A program made the position numbers and the translations under genes. Positions 46,100-57,869 of a stretch of DNA of 64,000 nucleotides are shown here, in pieces. The notes beneath the pieces were generated by a model. It was not told the DNA's origin. It worked only from the letters and a program-made list of their open reading frames with translations, and made no database searches. This stretch comes from Cricetomys ansorgei. Taxonomy: Eukaryota > Chordata > Mammalia > Rodentia > Nesomyidae. The stretch spans positions 2,580,001 to 2,644,000 of the forward strand of contig JAMJFZ010000769.1 in NCBI GenBank assembly GCA_026225945.1, in the 5' to 3' direction. Position 1 is the stretch's first letter. Each line of letters starts with the position of its first letter.

Positions 46100-47710
46100 C
46101 TGGAGATGATACTGGTGGAATGGATTTAAAGGAGAGGAGGAAGAGGTGAAGAGCCACAGTTAGTCTACCTGTTTCCTAGGCCAGGTACAATATTTTATTT
46201 TTCATAAGAGACTTATTTAATTAAAATTAATTTCTGTAAATAACATACAAACTATTTAACATATAACATCATACTTTTTAAAACTGCATTGCTACTCTGC
46301 CCAAGGTGAAGAACAGTAATGCTGCTAATAAGATTTATTCTGTCCTTTGAGTTTTGAACAAAGGATTACTATCAGGGAGTCAAGACTTAGGGACACTAGC
46401 TTCAACCACTAATTAAAACTATATTCTCCCTTTTTTGCATTTAATGAGATAAACTACCCTGTCACTGTGTTCTTTTGCTTTCTAAGTAAAATCCTTTGGC
46501 TGTTGGACCGATGTTTCTCTCTATAAGTTCTTTTATTGACATGATAAGGAGTATGGAATAGAAGGGAAACTGTTGATTTGAAGTAAACATCTCATTGCCA
46601 GTAGTAGGCAGAATCAATTTCAAATCAAAGGTTTTCTTACAAAACCCAAACATGACACAATACCCCCATAGAAAATTGTCTCCTTTTCCTACCTACCCTC
46701 TGTTTCATTGAAACAGAGATTAAGAGACAATTGTTGTAGAGAAGATCCACTGAGGACATCAGACACTTCCTTTGTTTTGTTACTTCCTCCTTGCTTTGTT
46801 TTTTTCCATTATTTCTTTCCTTCCTTCTTGCTCACCCCATTCTTGGTTCTCCTACTTTTGTGCAAACAGAAATGAATCTCTAAGTTTTCGCTCTACATTT
46901 TTCACCATTTTCTTTAGCCTCTGGATGAATTTTTGGATATGTTTTGAAAAGAGATGATGAAAACTTTTATGTTTTACAAGCTAAAGGAAGAGGAATGAAA
47001 GTTTGAATGTCTTTAAAAATAATTATTAAGTATGAGTCTCAAGGAAATTAATTAATAAATCTAACATATTTGGGGCACCATGGGTTTGTGCAAGTATACT
47101 TTGCATTAAAGTTTTCTGTATATTGAATTTTAGATCATGTAGAATATGCACAAAATCTGATTTGATCTGCTTGCACTAGTAGTAGAAACAAATTTCTTTA
47201 TCCACATGAATGCAAGACTAATGTGTGTATTAAAGAGTTAATGATCACAGAGATTATTGTTGCTGGAGAAACTGGGAAAGGAGAAATATTTGGGTAGGAT
47301 ATTTCAGACAAATCAGTCAAAGGACTTTAGTGCTATAGTAGCTTTATAGAAGACAAAGTAAATGTTGATGTCTTCACAAAATTCATCTCAGAGTTGCCAG
47401 TTAACCCCACCAAATGTTATACTCTCATATGATCTCTGATAGGGTTTCATGATGAAGTCTAGATTGAACTATCATTTTTTTGCATTTTCTTGGGATCTTT
47501 CCATCACAAATAAACTCTTAACAATTCTAAGCAGGCTGTGAATATTTCTATTAGGAAAACAAAAGTTAAAGGTGAAAGATTTACATGATGCTGAAAGAAA
47601 AAGTAACCTTCCCTGAAACCATATACACACAGGCAAAACCAAACAGACCAAACAAGGTTGTATTTTTATATGATGCATTTATTTATGACTGTGTTAGTAT
47701 GTGTATATAT
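46100..47710. other. Unique AT-rich DNA
   Basis: No repeat or gene recognised over about 1.6 kb. Confidence 0.4.
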
Positions 47711-47714
47711 ATGT

Positions 47715-47850
47715 AGTGTGTGTAAAACATTAATAATCAACAAAAGAGAGGCCATTGATTTGAAAGGAAGTAGGGATTCTGGAAGGGTTTGGAAGTAGGA
47801 GAGAGAGGGTGGGAAGTGACTTAATTACATTTTAATTAAAAAATTAAAAC
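47715..47850 (+). mobile_element. LINE-1 3'-end fragment
   Basis: AAAAGAGAGGCCATTGATTTG, GGAAGGGTTTGGAAGTAGG and TTAATTACATTTTAATTAAA match the sense 3' end of a rodent LINE-1. A homologous end is at 62760-62935. Confidence 0.65.
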
Positions 47851-47930
47851 GCAAGCAAAAACTAATTACAGGATAAAAATGTAGAAAGTGTCAAGATGGA
47901 TAACTCTGTAGTCATTTAAAAAATTCTCTT

Positions 47931-48047
47931 GTTTTTTTTTTTTTGAGATATGGTTTCACCATGTACTTCTACTGGCTTGGAGCTCAGTGGGTAGACCAGG
48001 CTGGCTCCAAACTCATAGAAACATACTTGGCTCTGCCTCTCATCAAT
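47931..48047 (-). mobile_element. B1 SINE, antisense, partial
   Basis: Poly(T) at 47932-47944, then GAGATATGGTTTCACCATGT, GTAGACCAGGCTGGCTCCAA and TTGGCTCTGCCTCTC. The 5' head is absent. Confidence 0.85.
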
Positions 48048-48067
48048 AATTTTTTTTTTTTTACTAT

Positions 48068-48290
48068 GGTCTGGCAAGATGACTCAGCAGTTAAGAGAAT
48101 TCACTGCTCTTGCAGAGGACATGGGTTTGGCTTCTAGCACCCATGTGACAGTGAACAGTTGTCTGTAACTCCAGATCCTGAGGATTTGAAGCCATCTTCT
48201 GACCTCTACGAGCAATAAAATGCATGCACACATATATACATAAGCAAAACAGCTATACACATAAAAATAAAAATGTAAAAAGAACTAAAC
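48068..48290 (+). mobile_element. B2 SINE
   Basis: GGTCTGGCAAGATGACTCAG, CACTGCTCTTGCAGAGGACA and GCCATCTTCTGACCTCTACG are B2. It ends with AAAAATAAAAATGTAAAAAG. Confidence 0.92.
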
Positions 48291-48294
48291 AAAA

Positions 48295-49425
48295 AACTTT
48301 TATAGTTAAACTTTGGTACATTTTATAGTATAATTACTGTTTAAATCAAAATGTTAAGTGCTCTGGTTTTCTCAATACATACTGTACACATGCACCAAAT
48401 TATCATATTGGATCCCCATACTGAAAGTAAAAACTTGTGAAGCCTGGGCTCTATCTTCCTAAAATCATGATTTAATTGGTCTGGGTCCTATACTTGACAG
48501 AGTCTGCTTGGGTTTTAGGCAGCTCAAAACTCAGAAACATCATTTGAGTACATGTCTGTTTAGTCATCTTCATATATGGTCAAGCAAAAGAAGAGTCACA
48601 TATAGAAATTCACCTGCAAGCAGGTCTGCAACTTAAGATTTGTGAAATCTCATGTAGGATGCAATATCTCACCAACTGCATGTGTCATTTGTGTTTCCCA
48701 AAAAGCATGATGGCTACTATGTTTGTATAATGTTTGAGACATATACATTTAGTCATTGTTAATGTTTCTAGAGCCTATTTTTAAAGTTAAAACAAGCATA
48801 CAAAAAGAAAAAATATAAAGTTAAAAAGCTGAAAAAAATCAAATGTTAAAATTGTATCCAATTCTAAAATAGGAGTGTGAGATTGGAAACACAAGCATGT
48901 TGGAAAGAAAAGAATTATTTAAAGTAATTCTTCACCAAATAATTCAGTAGTACAAAATATTATATATATTATAAGAATAAGAAGAATGATTAAGAAATTC
49001 TTTAATTTAATATGCTTGTTGATAACAGTGTTGATGATGAAATAAATCATGAACTATGTTATAATCACCATAGGATAAAGAAAACAAATAAATATGTACA
49101 TGTTGTGAGAAGCAAAGTTTTCCACTGTGGAAAAGTAAGAAAGGTACAATGTGAAGAAAATTAAAGTGAAGAAAACCACTGTGAAATTACGTTATAACAA
49201 TTGGAAATTATAGTTTTGTTCATTGAAAAAGTCTTTAATCAATGTAGTGCTAAGCATATTGAATATATCTTATTGTTTTTAAATATTTTTTTCTACAATA
49301 AAAGGAACTAAGTTCCTTGGTGAAGTTCCAGATTCACAATCTGGGCCAGGTGAAATTTAATGTAAAACTGGGACACTTTGTTGTGCCAGTAAGCAAGAAT
49401 GCAATTTAAAGGGCATGGGAACATT
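48295..49425. other. Unique AT-rich DNA
   Basis: No repeat or gene recognised. Confidence 0.4.
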
Positions 49426-49429
49426 TTGA

Positions 49430-50240
49430 AAGGATATGGGATCTAAATAGACATTTCTCTAGAAAAAAAATCAAAGTACCTGGAAATATGTCCAATCTTA
49501 TTGTTAGAAAATGAAAATAAAAAGCACAAAAAGATACCATTTCAAAGCCACTAGGATGATTATAATTTAAACAGTGAAAAATAGCAAATGTTGGCAATCA
49601 CGTGGAGAAACCCAGATTCACATATATTGCTGGTAGAATGATAAAATGGCACAGCTGCTTTACAAAACGTTCTGGTGGCTCTCCAAAATGTTAAGCATAG
49701 AGCTACCATATGACCCAGAAATTTAACTCTAGGCATAAAACCAAAAGAACTGACTGGAAGCAAATGTTCACGCAAAAATGTGTACACGGATGTCTATAGT
49801 GGACTTATTCACAATCATCCAAAATCCAGAACTAACCCACATGCCCATCAACAAATGAATCGATAAATTGTGATCTATCCATACAATATAGTGTCATTCA
49901 GCTGAAAAAAGGAATAAACTATTGATTTATGCCGAAGCATGAATAAACCTTGAAAATTATGTGAAGTAAAAGAAGACAGAAATGAAAGGACACATATTGT
50001 ATGAATACATTATATAAAATATTCATAATAAGAAAATTCATAGAGATAGAAAATAGATTATTGTTTGCCAGCGGCTAGAGAAATAGGTTGATGTGATTCA
50101 ACTATTTAAAGAATTATAGGATTTTCTCTGAGGGGATGAAAATGTTCTAGAGAAGTGATTGTTGCCTGATATGGTGGATATGCTAAAACTCACAACATTT
50201 TACAGCTGAAAACAGTTAAAATGTAAATTCTTATTGACTG
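49430..50240 (+). mobile_element. Ancient LINE-1 (L1M class), ORF2 3' end and 3' UTR
   Basis: AATAGACATTTCTCTAG, AAAAGATACCATTTCAAAGC, CATATGACCCAGAAATTTAA, ATGAATCGATAAATTGTG and GTTTGCCAGCGGCTAGAG follow the order of L1M ORF2 C-terminus and 3' UTR. The sense frame is broken many times. Confidence 0.82.
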
Positions 50241-50784
50241 GACATCTATCATTGTTTTCCAGGGTATAGTTGTTGTTAATGCATAAAACAAAATCTTTCC
50301 TGATAACATCGGCATAAAACACACAACACAAGGACCATTGGAAACTTTAAAAATACTTAGAAATCTTTTCTGTTCAAGCATTGGACCAATGGATAAATGA
50401 AAAGGGAACATTTTCTGAGACACATGCATGTGAAAACGAAGTATGCCAAAACTTACATGATACAGTGAAAGCAGTTCTAACAAGAAACTTTATAGAAGTT
50501 ACTATCTACATCACAAAAGACAGATCTAAAATAACCCAACACTGCACTTTATAGAGCCAGAGAAACAAGAAAACTAAGGCCAAATTTAGTGGAAGGAAGG
50601 AAATAGTCTAGATCAGTTCAGATATAAATGAAATAGAGACAACAATAGGGAAATGTCTGAATAAGAAATCAAGGAAAATCCCATATATAATAACAACAAA
50701 ATAAAAGAAAAAACTTTGTAATTAATAGAAACAAAGAGGCAAAGGCTCTCTTACCTAAAAACGAAGGGATACCATGTTATACAG

Positions 50785-50935
50785 ACTACCACTTCCTTGT
50801 AATCCAGCATTTGGGGAAGTCTGAAGCAGGATGATAGGGAGCTTGAGGATAGACTATGTGATACAGACTCTCTTGGGTCATCATGAGCCAGCATGAGCTA
50901 CAGGGTTAGATCCTTTCTCTAATAATAATAAAATC
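50785..50935 (+). mobile_element. Old B1-type SINE in L1M
   Basis: CCTTGTAATCCAGCATTTGG, GAAGCAGGATGATAGGGAGC and TACAGGGTTAGATCCTTTCTC with an AATAAT tail fit an early B1-like monomer. Confidence 0.6.
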
Positions 50936-51147
50936 AGCAATAAGTAATGAAATACTAATGAGTAATACTGAAGCAGGCACAAATAAAACATCCTGTGTTC
51001 ATGGACTGGAGTAATTATGCTGTTAAATGTTTATAAAACCTAAAGCAATCCACAGAGTCCATGAAATCAAACTCAAAATATCGAAAACATTCTTCACAGA
51101 AATAAGAGAAAAAATGCTAAAACTTGTATAGAAACATGAGTCTCCAG

Positions 51148-51342
51148 TAGGACTGGCAACATGGCTCAGCACATAGAAGCAATTGTGCTAAATCCTGAAA
51201 ACATGAGTCTAATCCTGGGAGCCCAAAAGGAGAACGAGCAACAGCTCTTTGACTTCCATATATGTATGATAGTGCACACACATCTACTCACACAAACAAA
51301 CAAAGAAACAAACATATGTAATAAAGTTTTTAAAAGTCTCAA
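51148..51342 (+). mobile_element. B2/B3-type SINE in L1M
   Basis: GTAGGACTGGCAACATGGCTC, AATCCTGGGAGCCCAAAAGG and AACAGCTCTTTGACTTCCAT are tRNA-SINE wording. It ends AATAAAGTTTTTAAAAG. Confidence 0.75.
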
Positions 51343-51445
51343 AATATCCAAAGTAATCTCCTGCTAAAATGAAAAATATTGGAAGCATTTTACTATCTGA
51401 TTTCAACTATGTTAGTTAGTGGCATGGATACACAGATGAACACAG

Positions 51446-51448
<3 letters not shown>

Positions 51449-51481
<33 letters not shown>
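51449..51481 (+). repeat. (CA)n microsatellite
   Basis: About 16 perfect CA units within the L1M copy. Confidence 0.95.
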
Positions 51482-51482
<1 letters not shown>

Positions 51483-51540
51483 GAGTGATCAAGGACAAGA
51501 GGAAAGGGAAGTTAGTGCTTTCAAAAACATGATGGATTAA

Positions 51541-51606
51541 GGACTGAGAGTACGTTTCATGGGTAAAGTGCTTGTTGTTCAAGCATGGTGCGTGTGTTCT
51601 ATTGAT
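51541..51606 (+). mobile_element. ID/B4-like SINE head
   Basis: GGGTAAAGTGCTTGTTGTTC and AAGCATGGTGCGTGTGTTC match a tRNA-derived ID-like head. Short, so its full family cannot be told. Confidence 0.55.
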
Positions 51607-52214
51607 TTTCAACAATCTTAATAAGAACACATGATGTGAAAAGCACGGTTTTGACCATAAATGGTGTTAGAAACTGTGGATATCTATATGTAAAAGAATT
51701 CACCCCTTAGTTCACATCATATACAAAATTGACTAAAAACTGATCAAAATCTTCACTATGGTACACAAAACTGTGAAACTAGTAGAAGCAAACATGAGAA
51801 ACTCTTTCCAATACAATCTGAACAAGTTACTTTGGAAATGACTCCAAAAGCTGAGAACAGAAGAAAAATTAGGATTATATCAAAATAAGAAATTGTGCAC
51901 AGTATAGGAGATTAACCTACAGAGAAAGAGACAATATTTGCAATGTGTATATTTGGTGAGAGAGAAAAATCTAAAATATGTGAAGAATTCAAACAATCCA
52001 TAAATAATGGAACAACAAATAAGTGGATTAATGAATGGGAGAAAGATCTGAATGGACAGTTTTCAAAAGAAAACATAAAAACGAATGTTCAATAGGTCCC
52101 TGAAAAAAATTCAGTATTACTAACCATCAGAAAATGAACGTTAAAATCATACTGAGATAATTATCCCACACTTACTAGAATGACTATGACATTTGCCGTA
52201 GTTGGAAATTAATA

Positions 52215-52765
52215 CTGAGACCCATAGAGAATAAGAGATTATATAGTGCTCAACTTTAAATAGTATATCTGAGTCACAACCGTTGCCTCCAAGGCTCAGG
52301 GATCAGAGATTGCATAAGATAGTGCAGAAAGATTGTAGGATCCAGAACTAGTGGGTAGCTGCAGTGAAATAGGGTTTTCTAGGCATGGCAGTACTGTTGC
52401 ACACATAAACACATAATGTCTGTGACAGCATGCTCAAAAACCTTCTCAAGACCAAGCCAGTCACAATCCCAGCGTGGACAGGGAGGACTCATGAAGTCCT
52501 GCCGGTAGCTAAGGAGCTATTGATTGTTGATGGCTGCAGAAGAAGAGTCAGTTTTCTTTAGTAACTCAGGCCACTGCATTCCAGTCGATATCCCTACAAC
52601 AATGCATATACAGGCTGTAGTAAGTGGACACTGATTTTTTTAACATGAAATTGGAAGTAAAAAAATCATTGTGGTGGATAAGGAAGGTGTTGGAGGAAAA
52701 ATAATGGGGAGTAGATTTGATCAAAATAAATTATTTACTTTTATAAAATTCTCAAATAATAAAAA
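52215..52765 (+). mobile_element. Lx-type LINE-1 3' end nested in L1M
   Basis: ACCTTCTCAAGACC... CCAGTCACAATCCCAGCGTG, GGACTCATGAAGTCCTGCC, TATTGATTGTTGATGGCTGC and TTGATCAAAATAAATTATTT are rodent Lx 3' UTR. It ends CAAATAATAAAAAG. L1M ORF2 continues on both sides. Confidence 0.82.
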
Positions 52766-53524
52766 GATTATTCAACAAAGGCATAACAGAATACTGGTAA
52801 ACATATAGAAAAAAAAGGAAATTTTACCCACTGTTGTTAGGAACATAAATACTCAAATCACTATATAAAACAATGATGGTGTTTCAAAATATTAAAATAA
52901 GAATTAAGAATTGCCATATGATTCAGCAATCTCACTACTGGATGTACCCAGAGGAAATGTAATCTTTTAGGCCAAAGAAATATCTGCACATTGACGATCA
53001 TTGAAGCATTATTACAATAATCAAGATATGGAATCAACCAAGAGTCCATCAGCATTTGAATAGATTTAACAATGTGTTACATCTTTGCAAAGGACTAATA
53101 TTCAACCACAAAATAAAAGCCAATAGCTCTCCTCTATTTTACTTGTAAGATTTATGTCTAATTATGCTACTGACTAGCTGACATCTTCAGCTGTATATAA
53201 CAAATTGAAACTCCAAAGTCTAAGCATAAGAAATGCAGATCACCTCCCAATGCTACCTAAGCATGAAAGTTTTATCCAGTGCTTGAAATCTGTTTAACAA
53301 TACCAATATCAATACAACTGTGAAGATAAAACCTGGATAATTTTTTCAACAATTTCCTATGAGTCATCATAACACACTAGCAGTCAATTTTTCTTTTAGG
53401 ATATAATATATATCTTTACTTATAATTACCAAATGTAAAAATCACTTAAATATTAGTAAAACAGATTATCATATTTAAGTTAAGAAGGCAGACTTCAAAA
53501 ATCAAGTATCAATATAGATTTGGG

Positions 53525-53850
53525 TACGTTATGTGTATGTACCTATGTGTATGTGAGATGTATGAATGATATATGTTTATGTATGGGGGCACGTGTGCCA
53601 CGAACATATGGAGGTCATAGGGCACCTTTCAGTAGTTAATTCTTTCCTTTTCACCTAGTTATCTTGTTTTTGAGGCAAGGTGTCTGCTGATGTTTTGCTC
53701 CAGGCTAGTTGGCCAGTCTTCCATTTATTGAAGGGGTTTGTGATTACAGATGAACTCTACTGTGTCTGGAATTTTACTTGGGTTTTTAGTATCAAAGTCT
53801 AGTTATCAGGCTGACTCAGAAAACTCCATTATCCACTGAGTCAGATCCTT
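53525..53850 (-). mobile_element. B4-type SINE, antisense
   Basis: GGAGGTCATAGGGCACCTTT, TTGTTTTTGAGGCAAGGTGT, CAGGCTAGTTGGCCAGTC and CCACTGAGTCAGATCC fit antisense B4. Confidence 0.68.
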
Positions 53851-53874
53851 GATTGAATTTTACTACTTTTAAAC

Positions 53875-53965
53875 TTACCTGAATTTCAATTTCCTCATTA
53901 GTGAAGTAGGATAATATTCATATTACAGTATTTGAGAAAGAAATGAAGACAACACATATGCAACT
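53875..53965 (+). mobile_element. MIR SINE, 3' part
   Basis: TTCAATTTCCTCATTAGTGA, AGTAGGATAATATTCATATT and ACAACACATATGCAAC match the MIR 3' half. Confidence 0.58.
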
Positions 53966-54299
53966 ACTAGGGTAGGATGGTTCTTTATCTTCAAAATTCA
54001 CATAATACTTATTCTTGATTGTGACAGCATTACGAGGTGGGGCCATTTTGGGAAATAAGTCAAGAGGTCTCATATCTCCTGAATGAAAAGTACTTGAGGC
54101 ATTATAATGAGGCTTCATTTCGCTCTTCTACTCTTCTGCTATACAAGGACACATGTTCATTTCATTGAGTGTATAGCAAAATATTAATATAGGGAGAGAC
54201 ATCCTTTCAATAGACAGTAAACTTGCCATCAACTTGATCTTAGACACCCTAGCCTTCATTCAACATGGTGAAATATTTCTGTTATCTATAAATTGCTTA

Positions 54300-54395
54300 G
54301 TTTGGGTATAGTGATGTGACTCAGAGATGACTGCTGTCTAGGAAGTGCATGATCCTGAGTTTGATCTCTCATACTACTAAATAGATAACTCATCC
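54300..54395 (+). mobile_element. ID-type SINE
   Basis: GGGTATAGTGATGTGACTCAG, AAGTGCATGATCCTGAGTTT and GATCTCTCATACTACTAAAT fit an ID-like tRNA-derived SINE. Confidence 0.6.
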
Positions 54396-54399
54396 ACCT

Positions 54400-54890
54400 T
54401 GAGGTATTTTATATAATGTAACAGATTGACTGAATCGGCAAGTGGCCAAATTCACCAATCTTTTGCTTGTTAAGCTGAACATTTCTTATTTCAGACATTG
54501 TATATCCTGCTGTTGTTTCTTTATGCTAAAAATTCTGCATCCTTAATTTTGGATTGTATAACAAGTTTCACTCAGGTCAAATAAGAAGGGACCAGAAAAT
54601 GCCTCAGGATGAAAGCAGTCACAAGGCATTCTGGGAAGGCATAGGATATTGTTGAGGCAAATAATGAATAGATGCTGCTTAGCAGAGGAGCAGCTGTTCT
54701 ATTCCATCCATTCATATCTACAGTTTCCCTGTGGAACATGAACAGAGCTCATCTCAGAGGACCTAATCTTCCTGGACAGAGCTTTCACCCTTTTAGAACA
54801 GATAACACAATCAGCTCTTGGTGTCTGGGGACTCTTATTAACTGGCATTGCTCTGATGCTTCTCAAATTTCTGACCTAATTTTAGTCTGA
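54400..54890. other. Unique DNA
   Basis: No repeat or gene recognised. Confidence 0.4.
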
Positions 54891-54893
54891 AGT

Positions 54894-55099
54894 AGTGATT
54901 TTCAGCCTTGCTTTCACACTATAATCATCAGGGGAGATTTCAGAAATCGTGATGCCTGGGCTTTACCACAGAACAATTAAATCGGCATCTCTGGAGACAA
55001 GATTCTAGACACTAGACTAGTATTAAAACAAAACAAAACAAAAAAAAAACCAAACTGCTAAGTGAATGTAATGTGCAGGATATGTAGCAAAGCATTGAC
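54894..55099 (+). mobile_element. MER20 DNA transposon (hAT-Charlie)
   Basis: TTTTCAGCCTTGCTTTCACA, ATAATCATCAGGGGAGATTT, GATGCCTGGGCTTTACCAC, ACAATTAAATCGGCATCTCT and the right part TGAATGTAATGTGCAG follow MER20, an ancient eutherian transposon. A CAAAA-rich block at about 55027-55051 enlarges its middle. Confidence 0.78.
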
Positions 55100-55104
55100 C
55101 TAGC

Positions 55105-55690
55105 ATCTCGTGTCACAAAAATGTGGTCTAGGAGAGCAATTTCAGCCTCAAAGGTGTGCCTTTTAGAAGTGAAAAATTCTATCCTTGTCCTTGCCTACTG
55201 CAGCATGATGATGCACAATTTAACAAGATTTGTATTTGAAAAACACGAATGTTGAATAATTATTCTCAAATGTACCTGCAAGTTAATATTAAAAGATGAT
55301 ATGTCTTTGTAGATTTTATATGATAGGGAAATGCAGTACGCTTATGAGTCAGTAAAGGGTACCTAGGGAAACATTGGGTAGACAGGGAGAGAAGACAGAG
55401 GATATTGAGTAATTCAAATAATTCAAATCATATTCAAATATGTTAGAGGATTAATAGGATCATATTTAATGCACATTTGTCAAGTTGAATTTAGGGTAAC
55501 AAGCCTGGAAAAAGATTCCCGGTTATCTGTACTTCCTAGTGTGCAAACCTTTGTATAGTTCCCTTCCATAATTGTTTCAAGTCAGATTTAGTGTGATCAA
55601 TAGAAAATGGAAAAAGTAATGAGGCTGTTTAGGGTGGGGGATAGGTAATAAAAGTTATTGAAGATTCAGATATGATATCTTAGATAACAG
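55105..55690. other. Unique DNA
   Basis: No repeat or gene recognised. Confidence 0.4.
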
Positions 55691-56535
55691 GTTCAACCAG
55701 AAAGTTAGCTGTTATGTTGCAACATGCAAGAAGACTCAGAGTAGAGAGTGTAGCTGTAGATGTAGATTCAGCTTCAAAGGGTTTTTATTCTTTGATTAGT
55801 TCAATCACCAGTCCTAGTCCTGGAGCCCTGGAGTGTTTCAGCCTCCTTACAATCTAGTCTTCAGTCTAGACTTGGAAGGCTTCAGCTCAGCCTCCACACA
55901 ATCTATAACCTCTAAGCCTAGAAGATTTACTGCTGACTGAGCCACTCTTACTAGCTCCTTCTGAACTGTGACTCTTCTGGTTCAACTCAACTCACTCACT
56001 GTTCTGGCTCCAAGCTGATTTGTTTATTCTGAGCCACCTGAATGTTTCAGACCTAACTCTTCTGACACTGTGAGACTCTGGCTGACTCTGACTACCTCAG
56101 TCTAAACTGCTCTGCTCAGTTTCAAACTGACTTACTCTTCCTGTCTGATACTGAATTCTTCTGCCAAACTGCCTCTCAGTCTCTGCCTCTGACTCCTCAG
56201 AATGTTTCAGTGTCTCTATGAGCTTTCACTGTCCTACACTGCCTCAGTCAGCCTCTCTGCTTTTCTGCCTTACCCTCAGTCAGACAGCTTTATTGTCTCT
56301 GCTCCCTGCCTCTCTCTGAGCTGAGAATTGGGTGACTCACTCTGATTCATCTCAGAAGTCACTTCCTGTCTGATGCTGACTCCTTCTGAGCTATGCTTCC
56401 TCTCTCCCAAGTGCTGGGAATAAAGCCCTGTACCACCACTGCCTTCTGAATACTGGGATTTAAGGTGTATGACACCACTGCTTTCTGAATACTGGTAATA
56501 AAGTTGTGAACCAACACTCTTTCTACCCTAGAGCA
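55690..56535 (-). repeat. Composite purine-rich repeat, copy A
   Basis: Sense is on the minus strand. The head, at 56535-56405, holds three units of about 40 bp that each contain a B1-like CCTTTAATCCCAGCA word and TTCAGAAGGCAGTGGTG (plus-strand cores near 56415, 56452 and 56490). The body is about 600 bp rich in CAGAG, GTCAG and TCAGA words. The tail carries AATAAAAACCCTTTGAAGC on the minus strand (about 55787-55769) and continues to about 55690. Copy B at 61637 is homologous in opposite orientation. It may be a retroposon or an LTR. I do not recognise the family. Confidence 0.75.
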
Positions 56536-56539
56536 CCCA

Positions 56540-57055
56540 TGCTACTGGATTAAAGGATTAGATATTTCTCTACAGAGAAGAATTTCCCAATCCCCCAACA
56601 GTGAGGATTGAATTGCAAATAACATGAGACAGACATCTCAGAAGTAGACTTCCCAGTTTTAGCTAAGCTCTCTGCTGGCTGTGGTACCAGCCAATATTTA
56701 TTTGTAATTTCAGGAAAAAAGAAATCTCTGTGAGAACAATGATCAAGTTCTTGAACTATAAAATGCTTGGGCATAATAAATGTTTGTTTTTTACTATAAA
56801 AATTATAATTATCTCTATTAGGTAGTTACAATAAGAATACCATAACAAAAATCTAAAGTATTTCAGTAGCTCTGACACAAGGAGACAGACATTCAGAAGA
56901 GCCTTGGGGAGATTGTTAACTAAAATGTACTGGCTCTGATGGAGGTTACCTGTGGAACCTAAAGCAAAAGTAGGGAGAATTTTCAATTCTGGATGGGGAG
57001 AGATATCCCCTCCTGCATTCTCTCTTAACTCAATCACAGTAGCAATCTCAGTTCT
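56540..57055. other. Unclassified DNA next to an LTR
   Basis: Could be interior sequence of the antisense element whose LTR lies at 57056-57640. A 116-residue minus-strand frame (56756-57106) has no recognisable retroviral motif. Confidence 0.3.
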
Positions 57056-57640
57056 TATACTCCCAAAGGAAAAGAATTCACACCTGGGTACAGGCAGAGA
57101 AAGCAAATAGTCAAGGTTTATTTCAGCAGATAAGGAAGAGCAGAAAGTTAATACACACTCTAGAGTGGAGGCTGGACCCTGTGCTTAGGCAACAGACAGG
57201 GCTGCCTCTATTTATAATGTCCTGGTCTATTATTTCTCCTCCTCTTTTCCACCACTGGGGCCACCTGGGGCCGTCCCTGCTCTAGGATATGCATAGATTT
57301 TCTTAGAAGCCCTTCCTTAACTGTGGTTCAGTTTGTTACAATTAGGTACATTGGATACATAAATATGTATAAAAATGTAAAGTCAAAAAAGTTATTAGGA
57401 GAAAGGACAAAGACAGCTTGCAAGTAATTGCTTGGTGGCAGGGCAGGAAAGGGAGGCCTGCTTCCTGAGAGCAAGTCAGAGCTTACACAGACCAGCTTCA
57501 TCGTTTTTCCTCATTATCCTATCCTTCATCTTATCTCATCAGCTTGGCTAAATCATATCTTGCTTCAAAGCCCTTTTGTTTTCTTTTTGTAGTGTTTCCA
57601 ACTGCACTAATTAACATTAATATTCATTTTAACCCTAACA
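57056..57640 (-). mobile_element. LTR, antisense, with TATA box and poly(A) signal
   Basis: On the minus strand it starts TGTTAGGGTTAAAATG at 57640. It has a TATA box ATTATAAATAG at 57218-57208 and AATAAA at 57122-57117, followed by CCTTGAC. The spacing of about 90 bp between them fits U3-R-U5. The 3' edge is uncertain. No target duplication found. The family is not recognised. Confidence 0.68.
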
Positions 57641-57744
57641 TTGGACAATAGCATAAGATTCTTAGAATCTCTAGGGAATTGTTTTTATCCAAAGTGCAAA
57701 TAGGTATATTCTCTAGGAATATATAAGTATGGCTTCTTTTGGAG

Positions 57745-57868
57745 ATTTTTTTTCATGTTTTGAGGTAAGTCCTTTCTATGCAGTTCAGGTTAGCCTTGGC
57801 CTTGACATTTTCCTGCCTCAGCCACTCATATTAGGTTCATAGACATGTGCCACTATCCTCAGCTATAC
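57745..57868 (-). mobile_element. Old B1-type SINE, antisense
   Basis: TTTTTTTCATGTTTTGAGG, CAGTTCAGGTTAGCCTTGGC, CCTGCCTCAGCCACTC and CATGTGCCACTATCCTCAGC fit an antisense early 7SL monomer. Confidence 0.7.
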
Positions 57869-57869
57869 A

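Larger units (their letters stand above)
50270..53150 (+). mobile_element. Second ancient LINE-1 (L1M class), ORF2, with nested inserts
   Basis: ORF2 pieces occur in order on the plus strand: TGAAAGCAGTTCTAACAAG (50467), AAATGAAATAGAGACAACAA (50628), TGTGTTCATGGACTGGAGTA (50995), CAGAAATAAGAG (51099), GGATATCTATATGTAAAAG (51678), GACTCCAAAAGCTGAGAACA (51840), AAGATCTGAATGGACAGTTT (52043), then after an insert ATTGCCATATGATTCAGCAA (52911). Five younger elements interrupt it. It follows the 3' end of another L1M by about 30 bp. Confidence 0.82.

Noticed and set aside
56756..57106. 116-residue minus-strand ORF near an LTR
   Set aside because: It overlaps the LTR U5 and shows no gag, protease or polymerase motif.
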